This document shows, piece after piece, positions 8,364-17,214 of a DNA stretch of 64,000 nucleotides. The notes under the pieces were generated by a model. The model had not been told where the DNA came from. It was given only the letters and a program-made list of their open reading frames with translations, and searched no databases. Origin of the DNA: Streptomyces flavotricini (GTDB lineage: Bacteria; Actinomycetota; Actinomycetes; Streptomycetales; Streptomycetaceae); the NCBI RefSeq assembly GCF_020639365.1, contig NZ_JAINUL010000001.1, positions 6,049,650 through 6,113,649 of the forward strand, in the 5' to 3' direction. The translations under genes and the position numbers were made by a program. How positions within the stretch are numbered: the first letter of the stretch is position 1; each line of letters starts with the position of its first letter.

Positions 8364-9677
8364 GTGACCGCTGAGGCCATGGTGACAAGCCCTTTCGCGG
8401 GTTCCGCCACCGACGGCGACCGCCCGTTGCGCATCGCACTCCTCACCTATAAGGGGAACCCGTTCTGCGGCGGTCAGGGCGTCTACGTCCGGCACCTCTC
8501 GCGGGAGCTCGTGAAGCTCGGCCACAGCGTCGAGGTCATCGGCGCGCAGCCGTACCCGGTCCTCGACACCGGCGCCACGCTCACCGAGCTGCCGAGCCTG
8601 GACCTGTACCGGCACCCCGACCCGTTCCGTACGCCGAAGCGCGACGAGTACCGGGACTGGATCGACGCGCTCGAGGTCGCCACCATGTGGACCGGCGGAT
8701 TCCCCGAGCCGCTGACCTTCTCGCTGCGGGCCCGGCGCCATCTCGCCGCCCGCGCCGGCGAGTTCGACGTCATCCACGACAACCAGACGCTCGGCTACGG
8801 CCTGCTCGCCGACCTCGGCGCCCCGCTCGTCACCACCATCCACCACCCCATCACCGTGGACCGGCAGCTGGACCTGGACGCCGCGCAGGACCGCAAGAAG
8901 CGGCTCTCCGTCCGCCGCTGGTACGGCTTCACGCGCATGCAGGGGCGCGTCGCCCGCCGACTGCCCTCCGTGCTCACCGTCTCCGGCTCCTCCAAGCAGG
9001 AGATCGCCGAGCACCTGGGCGTGCGCGACGAGCGCATCCACGTCGTCCACATCGGCGCCGACACCGACCTGTGGTCGCCCGACGCGTCCGTCGCCGAGGT
9101 GCCCGGACGGATCGTCACCACCTCCAGCGCCGACGTCCCGCTCAAGGGCCTCGTCCACCTCGTCGAGGCACTCGCGAAGCTGCGCACCGAGCAGCCCGAC
9201 GCCCACCTCGTCGTCGTCGGCAAGCGGGCCGAGAAGGGCCCCGTCGCCCGTGCCATCGAGACGTACGGGCTCCAGGACGCGGTCCGCTTCGTCAAGGGCA
9301 TCACCGACGCCGAGCTCGTCGACCTGGTGCGCAGCGCGCAGATCGCCTGCGTGCCCTCGCTGTACGAGGGCTTCTCGCTGCCCGCCGCCGAGGCCATGGC
9401 CACCGGTACCCCGCTGGTCGCCACCACCGGCGGTGCGATCCCCGAGGTCTCGGGCCCGGACGGAGAGACCTGTCTCGCGGTGCCGCCCGGAGACGCGGGT
9501 GCGCTGGCCGCCGCCCTGGGCCGGCTGCTGGGCGACGCCCAGCTGCGGGCCCGCCTCGGCGCGGCCGGACGCGAGCGGGTGCTGTCCCGGTTCACGTGGG
9601 CCAGAGCCGCCGAGGGAACCGCCGCGCTCTACCGCGCCGCCGTCGAGCAGGCAGCCCGCAGCCGCCGCGCGCGGTGA
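8364..9677 (+). CDS. Glycosyltransferase family 4
   Basis: 437 aa. The Rossmann-type N-terminus has GNPFCGGQGVYVRHLSREL, and the C-terminal nucleotide-sugar domain has VPSLYEGFSLPAAEAMATGT followed by PLVATTGGAIPE, the E-x7-E retaining GT4 signature. It transfers a sugar from a nucleotide donor to an unknown acceptor. The GTG at 8364 is chosen because GGGAGAAGGGGG precedes it; an ATG five codons later is less well placed. It heads a three-gene operon with a methyltransferase and a toroid protein, with a KstR-like box in the promoter. Confidence 0.87.
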   Translation: MTAEAMVTSPFAGSATDGDRPLRIALLTYKGNPFCGGQGVYVRHLSRELVKLGHSVEVIGAQPYPVLDTGATLTELPSLDLYRHPDPFRTPKRDEYRDWIDALEVATMWTGGFPEPLTFSLRARRHLAARAGEFDVIHDNQTLGYGLLADLGAPLVTTIHHPITVDRQLDLDAAQDRKKRLSVRRWYGFTRMQGRVARRLPSVLTVSGSSKQEIAEHLGVRDERIHVVHIGADTDLWSPDASVAEVPGRIVTTSSADVPLKGLVHLVEALAKLRTEQPDAHLVVVGKRAEKGPVARAIETYGLQDAVRFVKGITDAELVDLVRSAQIACVPSLYEGFSLPAAEAMATGTPLVATTGGAIPEVSGPDGETCLAVPPGDAGALAAALGRLLGDAQLRARLGAAGRERVLSRFTWARAAEGTAALYRAAVEQAARSRRAR

Positions 9678-9735
9678 CCTTCCGCCTTTTCCACACCACC
9701 CCCGTACACCCCCGCGACCGCGAAGGCAGGACCCC

Positions 9736-10470
9736 GTGCTGACCGTCGATTTCTCCCGGTTCCCGCTCGCCGCAGGCGACCGTGTGCTCGATCTGGGCTG
9801 CGGCGCCGGCCGGCACGCCTTCGAGTGCTACCGGCGCGGCGCCCAGGTGGTCGCAGTCGACCGCAACGGCGAGGAGATCCGCGAGGTCGCCAAGTGGTTC
9901 GCCGCCATGAAGGAGGCCGGTGAGGCCCCGGCAGGCGCCACCGCCACGGCGATGGAGGGCGACGCGCTGGCCCTGCCCTTCCCGGACGAGTCCTTCGACG
10001 TCGTCATCATCTCCGAGGTGATGGAGCACATCCCCGACGACAAGGGCGTGCTCGCCGAGATGGTCCGCGTCCTGAAGCCCGGCGGCCGCATCGCCGTCAC
10101 CGTCCCGCGCTACGGTCCGGAGAAGATCTGCTGGGCGCTGAGCGACGCGTACCACGAGGTCGAGGGCGGCCACATCCGCATCTACAAGGCCGACGAGCTG
10201 CTCGGGAAGATGGAGGCCGCCGGCCTCAAGCCGTACGGCACCCACCACGCCCACGGGCTGCACTCCCCGTACTGGTGGCTCAAGTGCGCGTTCGGCGTCG
10301 ACAACGACAAGGCGCTGCCGGTGAAGGCGTACCACAAGCTCCTGGTCTGGGACATCATGAAGAAGCCGCTGGCCACGCGGCTCGCGGAGCAGGCGCTCAA
10401 CCCGGTCATCGGCAAGAGCTTCGTGGCGTACGCGACGAAGCCGCACCTTCCCGTCGGCGCAGCGAAGTGA
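9736..10470 (+). CDS. Class I SAM-dependent methyltransferase
   Basis: 244 aa. Motif I is VLDLGCGAGRHAFE near residue 19, followed by VVAVDRNGEE, then FDVVIISEVMEHIPDD and MVRVLKPGGRIAVTVP, the layout of UbiE-like small-molecule methyltransferases. The C-terminal 100 residues hold HHAHGLHSPYWWLKCAFG, probably the substrate side. It starts with GTG 58 bases after the glycosyltransferase and overlaps the next gene by GTGA. The acceptor is presumably the product of the glycosyltransferase, an inference from operon order. Confidence 0.85.
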   Translation: MLTVDFSRFPLAAGDRVLDLGCGAGRHAFECYRRGAQVVAVDRNGEEIREVAKWFAAMKEAGEAPAGATATAMEGDALALPFPDESFDVVIISEVMEHIPDDKGVLAEMVRVLKPGGRIAVTVPRYGPEKICWALSDAYHEVEGGHIRIYKADELLGKMEAAGLKPYGTHHAHGLHSPYWWLKCAFGVDNDKALPVKAYHKLLVWDIMKKPLATRLAEQALNPVIGKSFVAYATKPHLPVGAAK

Positions 10471-11549
10471 GCTCGCCCGGGCGCACCGAACGCCTGGTCC
10501 TGGACGGCGTACTGACGGCCGAGGAGGCCGCCGGGACGGTGGCCGGCATCCTGGCCGCGCAGCGCTCCGACGGGGCGATACCGTGGTTCCGCGGCCACCA
10601 CCTGGACCCGTGGGACCACACCGAGGCCGCGATGGCCCTGGACGTGGCGGGCGAGCACGAGGCCGCGGAGCGGGCGTACGACTGGCTGGCACGGCACCAG
10701 AACGCCGACGGCTCCTGGTACGCGGCCTACGCGGACCGGCCGGACGGGGTGGACACCGCCGCGCCGCAGGACGCGAGCCGGGAGTCCAACTTCGTCGCGT
10801 ACATAGCCGTCGGCGTCTGGCACCACTACCTGGCCACCGGCGACGACCCGTTCCTGGACCGCATGTGGCCCGTCGTCCACGCGGCGACCGAGTTCGTGCT
10901 GGCGCTGCAGCAGCCGGGCGGGGAGATCGGCTGGAAGCGGGAGGCCGACGGCACGCCCGTCACGGACGCGCTGCTCACCGGCTCCTCCTCGATCCACCAG
11001 GCGCTGCGCTGCGCGCTGGCGATCGCCGAGCACCGCGAGGAGCCGCAGCCGGACTGGGAGCTGGCGGCGGGGGCCCTCGGGCACGCCATCCGGCGTCACC
11101 CCGAGCGGTTCCTGGACAAGTCCCGGTACTCGATGGACTGGTACTACCCGGTGCTGGGCGGCGCCCTCTGCGGCGCGCAGGCGAAGGCGCGGATCGAGGA
11201 GCGGTGGGACGAGTTCGTGGTCCCCGGGCTCGGTGTGCGCTGCGTCCTGCCGAACCCGTGGGTGACGGGCGGGGAGTCCTGCGAGCTCGCGCTGGCCCTG
11301 TGGGCGATGGGCGAGTCGGACCGGGCACTGGAGATACTGCGCTCGATCACGCACCTGCGCGCGGACAACGGCATGTACTGGACGGGCTACGTCTTCGAGG
11401 ACAAGGCGGTGTGGCCGGTCGAGCAGACGACCTGGACGGCCGGGTCGCTGCTGCTCGCCGTGGCCGCGCTGGGCGGGGACGAGGCCACCGGGGCGGTGTT
11501 CGGGGGCCTGGGGCTGCCGTCCGGACTAGAGCCCGATTGCTGCCGGTAG
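10467..11549 (+). CDS. Cytosolic alpha/alpha-toroid (prenyltransferase-like) protein
   Basis: 360 aa, GTG start overlapping the methyltransferase stop. Repeats such as AYDWLARHQNADGSWYAAYA and IPWFRGHHLDPWDHTEAAMA are typical of (alpha/alpha)6 barrels, seen in squalene-cyclase-like proteins and in glycoside hydrolases. No signal peptide, no DxDD or QW array of true cyclases. Because it is coupled to a glycosyltransferase and a methyltransferase it may act on a carbohydrate or glycolipid; the family is usually annotated as prenyltransferase without proof of function. Confidence 0.68.
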   Translation: MSSPGRTERLVLDGVLTAEEAAGTVAGILAAQRSDGAIPWFRGHHLDPWDHTEAAMALDVAGEHEAAERAYDWLARHQNADGSWYAAYADRPDGVDTAAPQDASRESNFVAYIAVGVWHHYLATGDDPFLDRMWPVVHAATEFVLALQQPGGEIGWKREADGTPVTDALLTGSSSIHQALRCALAIAEHREEPQPDWELAAGALGHAIRRHPERFLDKSRYSMDWYYPVLGGALCGAQAKARIEERWDEFVVPGLGVRCVLPNPWVTGGESCELALALWAMGESDRALEILRSITHLRADNGMYWTGYVFEDKAVWPVEQTTWTAGSLLLAVAALGGDEATGAVFGGLGLPSGLEPDCCR

Positions 11550-11554
11550 GGCGG

Positions 11555-11597
11555 CGGGCAGGCCGCGGGCAGGCCGCCGCGGACGGGGGCCTGCCCG
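11555..11597. terminator. Candidate terminator
   Basis: CGGGCAGGCC (11566-11575) pairs with GGCCTGCCCG (11588-11597), and a second copy of the left arm lies at 11555-11564, allowing two alternative stems. It lies between convergent genes. Confidence 0.5.
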
Positions 11598-11612
11598 TGG
11601 GGGAACGGGCGG

Positions 11613-11915
11613 TCAGCGGCGGTAGAGGCGGCCCGCGACGAGGTGGCCGATGACGAGGTAGGCCACGGCCGCGACGCCGTAGCCGACCACCACCTGGACC
11701 CACTCCCGGTCGAAGGTGAACAGGTCGTAGGACCAGCCGGCCAGCCAGGTGGCGGCGTCGTGGACGAACTCCACGAGACCGTTGCCCCGGTTGGCGTCGA
11801 GGAAGTAGAGAAGGACCCACAAGCCGATCGTGAAGGCCATGACGTCCGCCACCGCGGCGACGACCCGGCCGGCTTGAACGCCTCCACGGGCGTGTACTCC
11901 GGTGTGTGTGCGCAT
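11613..11915 (-). CDS. Small membrane protein
   Basis: 100 aa. Two hydrophobic helices are visible, VMAFTIGLWVLLYFLDAN and VVVGYGVAAVAYLVIGHLVAG, separated by a segment with WLAGWSYDLFTFDREW. It starts ATG at 11915 and is divergent from the lipoprotein gene. A shorter start at the internal methionine (VADVMAFT) is possible. No known family recognised; many Streptomyces carry such short proteins of unknown role. Confidence 0.6.
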   Translation of the reverse strand: MRTHTGVHARGGVQAGRVVAAVADVMAFTIGLWVLLYFLDANRGNGLVEFVHDAATWLAGWSYDLFTFDREWVQVVVGYGVAAVAYLVIGHLVAGRLYRR

Positions 11916-12027
11916 GCAGCGCGTCTTGCCCCGTCCGGGTGAAGCAAACCCGAACGGGTCAGCCAAGTGGCGCAGCACGGGGGCCCGGGTGACGCTGCGG
12001 GAGACACCCACTCCCCGGAGGTCCACC

Positions 12028-12735
12028 GTGTCGAAACCCAGCGAGTCCATACCCACCAGCACCCGGTTCCGCCGCGCCGTCACGGCCCTGCTCGTGTCCG
12101 GCGCGCTGCTCGCGGGCGCCACCGCCTGCGGCAGCGGCTCCGCCAGTGGATCCGGCGGCGGTGAGCCCGCGCGCACGGACATCGCGATGTCCGTGGCCGC
12201 GCAACAGGAGGCGGTCGACGAGGCGCTCGCCGCGCAGGCGCTGACCGCGCAGGCGGCCGCCTGGCAGGAGACCGCCGACGAGGCGGCGGCCGCCGCCACG
12301 CCCGCGCCCACCACCTCCGCGGAGAAGCAGAAGTTCGCGAAGACGCGGTTCGTCGCCAACGCGGGGCTCGCGGCCGGGGCCACGTACCAGTGGATCATCA
12401 AGCCGTACCGTGCGGGTAAATTCAAGAAGGGTGCCAAGGGCCGTACGTTCGCCCTCGTGAAGGCGGGCCTGGCGGGCGCCTTCGCGTACAACCGGCTGAA
12501 GGCGGCCGCGGACAACGCCAAGGGCGACCCGCTGCTGTCGAAGGCGGTGGCCCCGCTGACGGCGGGCATCGAGTCCCTCAAGGGGCTGGGTTCCAAGCTG
12601 CGCAAGGGCGACGCGGGCGACGCCGACCTGAGCTCGCTCCAGGACGTCATCACCGGGGTCAAGGATGCGGGTGCGGGCGCCGGCGCCACGGTGACCGACA
12701 GGGTCCCGAGCCTGTCCCAGCTGAGCGGCGGATAG
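12028..12735 (+). CDS. Putative lipoprotein of unknown function
   Basis: 235 aa. GTG start preceded by CCGGAGGTCCACC. The signal region FRRAVTALLVSGALLAGATAC ends in a plausible but non-canonical lipobox (ATAC), so the cysteine may be lipidated. The mature part is Ala/Gln-rich and helical, then has a Lys-rich patch (KPYRAGKFKKGAKGRTFALV) and an amphipathic stretch. No catalytic motif seen. Function unknown. Confidence 0.65.
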   Translation: MSKPSESIPTSTRFRRAVTALLVSGALLAGATACGSGSASGSGGGEPARTDIAMSVAAQQEAVDEALAAQALTAQAAAWQETADEAAAAATPAPTTSAEKQKFAKTRFVANAGLAAGATYQWIIKPYRAGKFKKGAKGRTFALVKAGLAGAFAYNRLKAAADNAKGDPLLSKAVAPLTAGIESLKGLGSKLRKGDAGDADLSSLQDVITGVKDAGAGAGATVTDRVPSLSQLSGG

Positions 12736-12754
12736 GCCTGCGGCCCCTCGTGCT

Positions 12755-12794
12755 CCGCGGGCCGGCCGGGCAGCGTCGCCCGGTCGGCCCGCGG
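12755..12794 (+). terminator. Intrinsic terminator
   Basis: A 17-base stem, CCGCGGGCCGGCCGGGC against GCCCGGTCGGCCCGCGG with about one mismatch and a six-base loop, is followed by GCTGTTTC. It closes the lipoprotein gene. Confidence 0.7.
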
Positions 12795-12811
12795 GCTGTT
12801 TCAATGGGCGG

Positions 12812-13222
12812 ATGATCGAGTTCCTGGCGCTTGCGGCCGCCGCCTGCGGTGTGGGGTGGCTCGTACGGCGCAAACACCTTCAGCGGCTCGCGGCCGGAAG
12901 CCCCGACGGGATCCCGTGCATGGCCCGGCATCCGGCCGGTACGGGCCGATGGAGGATGGGCCGGGTGTTCACCGGCCCGGACGCGGTCCGCTGGGTGCCC
13001 CGGCGCGGTGAGCCCGTACCGCTGCAGGGCGGGCGCGCGACCGGCGTACGGCCGCCGTCCGTGAAGGAGGCCGTCTCCATCAACCCCGGCTCGCGGATCG
13101 TGTCCTGCACGTACGGGAGCGCCGGGGCCGCCGGGACCATCGAGATCGCCGTCATGCCGCTGGACCTGCGGGAACTCCTGGAGGCCGTTCCCCGGGCCGA
13201 GCCGGACACGGACACCCCCTGA
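12812..13222 (+). CDS. DUF2550-like membrane-associated protein
   Basis: 136 aa. One N-terminal hydrophobic helix (MIEFLALAAAACGVGWLV) is followed by RRKHLQRL and a globular domain with GIPCMARHPAG, WRMGRVFTGPDAVRWVP and IEIAVMPLDLRELLEAV. This shape (single anchor plus a small domain with a 'W-x-x-G' strand pair) resembles actinobacterial DUF2550 proteins. Cytoplasmic domain on a membrane anchor; function unknown. Confidence 0.65.
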   Translation: MIEFLALAAAACGVGWLVRRKHLQRLAAGSPDGIPCMARHPAGTGRWRMGRVFTGPDAVRWVPRRGEPVPLQGGRATGVRPPSVKEAVSINPGSRIVSCTYGSAGAAGTIEIAVMPLDLRELLEAVPRAEPDTDTP

Positions 13223-13226
13223 CACG

Positions 13227-13272
13227 CCGGGAGCCCCGGTCACCGCGGTGTGCGCGGTGGCCGGGGCTCCGG
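13227..13272. terminator. Bidirectional terminator
   Basis: A long stem, GAGCCCCGGTCACCGCG against CGCGGTGGCCGGGGCTC, with a short loop lies between convergent genes and can serve both. Confidence 0.7.
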
Positions 13273-13292
13273 TGTGTGTGCTGCGGGCGGGG

Positions 13293-16025
13293 TCAGCCCT
13301 GGGTGAAGTAGCCGAACAGGTCGGTGATCACGTGGTTGGCGCCGCCGTAGCTGTTCCAGACGGTGACGCGGCCGTCGGCCGCCGGGGTGGTGACGTGGTT
13401 GGGCACGGTCTCACCGGGGCGGGTGTTGAGGCTGCTGGCCTCGGGGCGCGTGGCGCCGTGGCCGTACACGGTGAGGAAGCCGGGGCCGGTGGTGTCGGTG
13501 GCCGTGACGTTCAGGGCCGCGCCGATCGCGTTCGCCGGGATCCCGGAGACGATGGTCGTCGCGCCGGGGGCCAGCTTTCCGGTGCTGCGGGTGTCGGCGA
13601 GGCGCTGCGGGACGACGGGCGTGAAGAGCGCCTTGCCGTCCTTGGCGTAGTAGCCGACCGCGTCCAGCACCAGGTGGGTGGAGCCGGTGTTGGTGTAGAC
13701 GGTGATGGTGCCGTTCGGTCCGACGGGGACGATGGCCTGGTTGGACTTGTCCTTGCCGGGTTCGAGGTTGAGGTTCGAGGTGGCCGGGCGCTTGTCCGCC
13801 TCCGGGTAGGCGATGACGTGGGCGTTCTCGGTGGAGCCGGTGCCGGTCAGGTTGAGGGCGACGGCGGTGGCGTCGGCGGGGATGCCGTTCACTCCGGCGA
13901 CCTTCACCGTACGGGCCTGGCCACCGCCCAGCGCGCCGCCCGCGGTGCGGGTGTCGAGGGCACGGGTCGGGGCGAGCGGGGTGAACCGCTGCCCGGCGTT
14001 CGGCTGGTAGTAGCCGACGAAGTCCACGATGAGCGCGGCCTTGCCGGAGTTGAGCTGCGCGGAGATCTTGCCGTCGGCGCCGATGGGCACGGTGACGGTG
14101 TTGGAGGAGGTGCCGCCCGCCTTGACGTTGACGTTCGAGGTGACCGGGCGGGGCTGGCCCGAGGGCCAGACGCTGAGGTGGGTGTCCTCGGTGGCACCGG
14201 TGACGGTCACGTTCAGGACGGCGGCGGAGGCGCCGGCCGTGTGGTGCGGGCCGGAGCTGTAGTAGTGGACCGGAACGTCGATCGGGGTGGCGGTGCCGCC
14301 CTGGACGGGGGAGCTGGTCATACGGGTGTCCAGGACGCGGGACGGGTGGACGGCGACGTAGCCGGCCGGGGTGTAGGCGACCTGCACGGTCCGCTCGGCG
14401 GTGGAGGTGGCGCCCTTGGCGTCCTGGAGGGTCACCCTCACCTTGTACGTGCCGGGCTGCTTGTAGGCGTGGCGGGTGGTGATGATCGGGTCGCTGACCT
14501 CCTTGGCACCGTCACCGTAGTCCACGTCCATCCGCACGATCGGCCACGGCATGGTGGAGCTCCGCGGGTCGACCTCGATGGCCAGCGGAGTCACGAGCTG
14601 GTTCGGGTCGCTCGCGCTCGGCAGGTACGGCTGCGCGGTGAAGGCCGTGGCCAGCGGCGAGGCCGGGGTCACCTTGATCGGCTGCTGGCGGTAGGCCTCG
14701 TTCCCCGCGGCGGTGATGGCCTTCACGCTGACCGTGCACGCGCAGGGCGACTGGTAGACGTGGTCGGCGGTGGCCTCCCTGGTGACGACCGGAGCCGTCC
14801 CGTCACCGAAGTCGTAGCGGTACGTCAGCGTGCCGGGCCAGTTGTTGTCCGCCACGGCCTTCGCCTGGACGGTGGTGCCGACCGGGGCCCAGTTCTGGGC
14901 GATCTCCAGCTGGACGTCGCGCACAGTGTCCTGCAGCTCGTGGGCGCCGCGGTCGATGAAGCCGCCGTCCTTGCCCGTGTTGGGCGCGAGCGGGTCGTCC
15001 ACCACCGGGTACCCGTTGTAGTCGGTGGGCAGGACGCCGGGCGCGGCCGAGTCGCCGGAGTCGACGTTGGGGGAGCGGTCCCACGGGCCGACGTCCCAGG
15101 TGTTCGCGGTCAGGATGTCGTGCGCGCCCTGGCCGGTCGCCGCCCGGAGCGCCGCCGGGGTGGCGTGGACGACATCGGCCCACTTGTAGGGGACCACCCC
15201 GTCCGCCGGGAAGCCGGCCAGCAGGTTGTGGTCGGCGCGGGTGCCGGTCGCGGAGTCCTGGCCCACGAGGATGCCGCTGCGGGGGTCGGGGTTGACACAC
15301 GACTTGGGTGCGCTGGTGTAGATCAGGTTGTTGAACGCCCCGGAACCGGTGGAGCCGCTGCGGAAGGAGACGGCCGCATCGCAGCTGAGGTAGAGGGTGT
15401 TGTTGGTGACGATGGTGCCCGGACCCCAGACCGCGTCGACCGCGGCCGTGGTGCCGCCGCGGATCTGGTTGCGGCCCAGCACGGTGCCCCGGGAGCCGCC
15501 CTCGATCCGGACGGGGGAGAGCAGGTTGCTCCTGGTCAGGCGCACGTCGACGCTTTCCGCGCCGATGACGACGGCGTCGGTCTGCGAGGCGGCGGTGATC
15601 CGGTCCAGCTCGATGTCGGTGGAACCGCTGACCTGGACCCCTCCGGTGGTGGTCAGTCCGCGCACCACCACGTGGGAGGCGCCTTGGACCTTGAGGCCCT
15701 TGACCCGGACGGGGCCGCCGGTGTTCGGCCGCATGACGATGGAGATCGGCTTGCCCGGCTCCCCGGAGCGGTCGACGGTGACGGTCTCGTCGTACGACGT
15801 ATACGCGAGGACCTGCACGGTCTGGCCGGGCCGTGCGGCCTTGGCGCCCGCCGAGATCGTGCAGAACGGAGCGTCCTCGGATCCGGGTCCGGTATCGGAG
15901 CACCTGGGCGCGGAGGCGGAGTTGTTCACGTACAGCGTGGACGGGGTGTCGGCCGCGGCGGCCGGGATCCCGAGCAGGGTGACGAGGCCTGTGGTCAGCA
16001 GGACGGTCGTACGAGTGGGACGCAC
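13293..16025 (-). CDS. Large secreted beta-helix/PKD protein with LDTR-type repeats
   Basis: 910 aa, GTG start. A signal peptide (TTVLLTTGLVTLLGIPAAAA) precedes TPSTLYVNNSASAPRCSDTG, a right-handed parallel beta-helix (about 40-360), then two PKD-type domains with RYDFGDGTAPV and MDVDYGDGAKEV. The last ~380 residues are three ~120-residue repeats, each running from RVLDTR / RALDTR / RLADTR through a 'RP..SNLN' stretch to DFVGYYQ / DAVGYYA / DLFGYFT. Such repeats are common in Streptomyces exoproteins, where the role is unknown but a cell-surface or polysaccharide-binding function is likely. It follows the LLM oxidoreductase by 74 bases on the same strand. Confidence 0.82.
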   Translation of the reverse strand: MRPTRTTVLLTTGLVTLLGIPAAAADTPSTLYVNNSASAPRCSDTGPGSEDAPFCTISAGAKAARPGQTVQVLAYTSYDETVTVDRSGEPGKPISIVMRPNTGGPVRVKGLKVQGASHVVVRGLTTTGGVQVSGSTDIELDRITAASQTDAVVIGAESVDVRLTRSNLLSPVRIEGGSRGTVLGRNQIRGGTTAAVDAVWGPGTIVTNNTLYLSCDAAVSFRSGSTGSGAFNNLIYTSAPKSCVNPDPRSGILVGQDSATGTRADHNLLAGFPADGVVPYKWADVVHATPAALRAATGQGAHDILTANTWDVGPWDRSPNVDSGDSAAPGVLPTDYNGYPVVDDPLAPNTGKDGGFIDRGAHELQDTVRDVQLEIAQNWAPVGTTVQAKAVADNNWPGTLTYRYDFGDGTAPVVTREATADHVYQSPCACTVSVKAITAAGNEAYRQQPIKVTPASPLATAFTAQPYLPSASDPNQLVTPLAIEVDPRSSTMPWPIVRMDVDYGDGAKEVSDPIITTRHAYKQPGTYKVRVTLQDAKGATSTAERTVQVAYTPAGYVAVHPSRVLDTRMTSSPVQGGTATPIDVPVHYYSSGPHHTAGASAAVLNVTVTGATEDTHLSVWPSGQPRPVTSNVNVKAGGTSSNTVTVPIGADGKISAQLNSGKAALIVDFVGYYQPNAGQRFTPLAPTRALDTRTAGGALGGGQARTVKVAGVNGIPADATAVALNLTGTGSTENAHVIAYPEADKRPATSNLNLEPGKDKSNQAIVPVGPNGTITVYTNTGSTHLVLDAVGYYAKDGKALFTPVVPQRLADTRSTGKLAPGATTIVSGIPANAIGAALNVTATDTTGPGFLTVYGHGATRPEASSLNTRPGETVPNHVTTPAADGRVTVWNSYGGANHVITDLFGYFTQG

Positions 16026-16099
16026 CAGGGGGTTCTTTCCGGCAGGAGACGAATGGCGACGATCATCATCTACTTTCGGACAGTCGCTGTCACATGTGA

Positions 16100-17110
16100 T
16101 TAGTTGTTGAGCTCCGCGAGGACCCTCAGGGTGTGCGGGTCCGGGGCCGTCAGGAGGAGGTCGGTGACCGGGCCCTTGCGCCACAGGTCGAGGCGTTCGG
16201 CGATGCGCTCGCGCGGGCCGATGAGCGAGATCTCGTCGGCGAAGGCGTCCGGGACGGCGAGGACGGCCTCCTCCCTGCGTCCGGCGAGGAACAACTCCTG
16301 GATGCGGCGGGCCTCCTCCTCGTAGCCCATCCTGGCCATCAGGTCGGCGTGGAAGTTGCGGGCCGCGTGTCCCATGCCGCCGATGTAGAAGCCGAGCATC
16401 GCCTTGACCGGGAGCAGGCCTTCGGCGACGTCGTCGCAGACCTTCGCCCGGGCCATCGGCGCGATCATGAACCCCTCGGGGAGGTCGGCCAGCGAGGCCT
16501 GGTAGACGTCGGTGCGGGTCGGCGACCAGTAGAGGGGGAGCCAGCCGTCTGCGATGCGGGTGGTCTGGGCGATGTTCTTCGGGCCCTCCGCGCCGAGCAG
16601 GACCGGCAGGTCCGCGCGCAGCGGGTGGGTGATGGGCTTCAGCGGTTTGCCGATGCCGGTGCCGTCCTCCCCGCGGTACGGGTGCTGGTGGAAGCGGCCG
16701 TCGAGGGCGACGGGCCCTTCGCGGCGCAGCACCTGGCGGACGACGTCGACGTACTCGCGGGTGGCGGTGAGCGGGCTCGCGGGGAAGGGGCGCCCGTACC
16801 AGCCCTCGACCACCTGGGGGCCGGACAGGCCGAGGCCCAGCATCATCCGGCCGCCGGAGAGGTGGTCCAGGGTCAGGGCGTGCATGGCGGTGGCGGTGGG
16901 GGTGCGGGCGGCCATCTGGGCGATGGCGGTGCCGAGGCGGATCCGCGAGGTGTGCGCGGCGATCCAGGTGAGCGGGGTGAAGGCGTCCGAGCCCCAGGCT
17001 TCGGCGGTCCACACCGAGTCGTAGCCGAGGTTCTCGGCCTCGGCGGCGAGGTCGAGGTGGGTCCGGTCGGGGCCGCGGCCCCAGTAGCCGAGTGCGAGTC
17101 CGAGGCGCAT
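16100..17110 (-). CDS. LLM-class F420-dependent oxidoreductase
   Basis: 336 aa. It begins MRLGLALGYWGRGPDRTHLD and contains LGYDSVWTAEAWGSDAFTPL, IRLGTAIAQMAARTPTATAM, LSGGRMMLGLGLSGPQVVEG and IADGWLPLYW, the layout of bacterial-luciferase-like enzymes that use F420. They hydride-transfer to or from lipids, sugars or xenobiotics; substrate not predictable. The F420 reductase NpdG is encoded at 59 kb. The promoter carries the CTGAC-N5-GTCAG palindrome shared with the beta-oxidation genes, suggesting common control. Confidence 0.88.
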   Translation of the reverse strand: MRLGLALGYWGRGPDRTHLDLAAEAENLGYDSVWTAEAWGSDAFTPLTWIAAHTSRIRLGTAIAQMAARTPTATAMHALTLDHLSGGRMMLGLGLSGPQVVEGWYGRPFPASPLTATREYVDVVRQVLRREGPVALDGRFHQHPYRGEDGTGIGKPLKPITHPLRADLPVLLGAEGPKNIAQTTRIADGWLPLYWSPTRTDVYQASLADLPEGFMIAPMARAKVCDDVAEGLLPVKAMLGFYIGGMGHAARNFHADLMARMGYEEEARRIQELFLAGRREEAVLAVPDAFADEISLIGPRERIAERLDLWRKGPVTDLLLTAPDPHTLRVLAELNN

Positions 17111-17131
17111 GTACGTTCCCTCCAGCCGTAT

Positions 17132-17146
17132 CTGACGATGCGTCAG
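17132..17146. promoter_or_regulatory. Palindrome CTGAC-N5-GTCAG, copy 1
   Basis: CTGAC-GATGC-GTCAG lies 22 bases upstream of the LLM oxidoreductase ATG. The same arms and spacing recur at 24403 and 28341. Probable operator of an unidentified regulator. Confidence 0.6.
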
Positions 17147-17161
17147 GTGACTGTAGGGCAA

Positions 17162-17191
17162 CGGCCCCCCGCCCGGAAGGGCGGGGGGCCG
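17162..17191. terminator. Strong hairpin terminator
   Basis: A perfect 13-base stem, CGGCCCCCCGCCC and GGGCGGGGGGCCG, closes on GGAA. It separates the minus-strand LLM gene (upstream region) from the 17215-18030 gene and can stop transcripts in either direction. Confidence 0.65.
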
Positions 17192-17214
17192 TCGGCCGTG
17201 CGCAGGGGGCGGTG

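Noticed and set aside
13248..16103. Long plus-strand open frame opposite the PKD protein
   Set aside because: Val/Gly/Asp-rich antisense translation without a ribosome binding site; the minus strand has signal peptide and domains.
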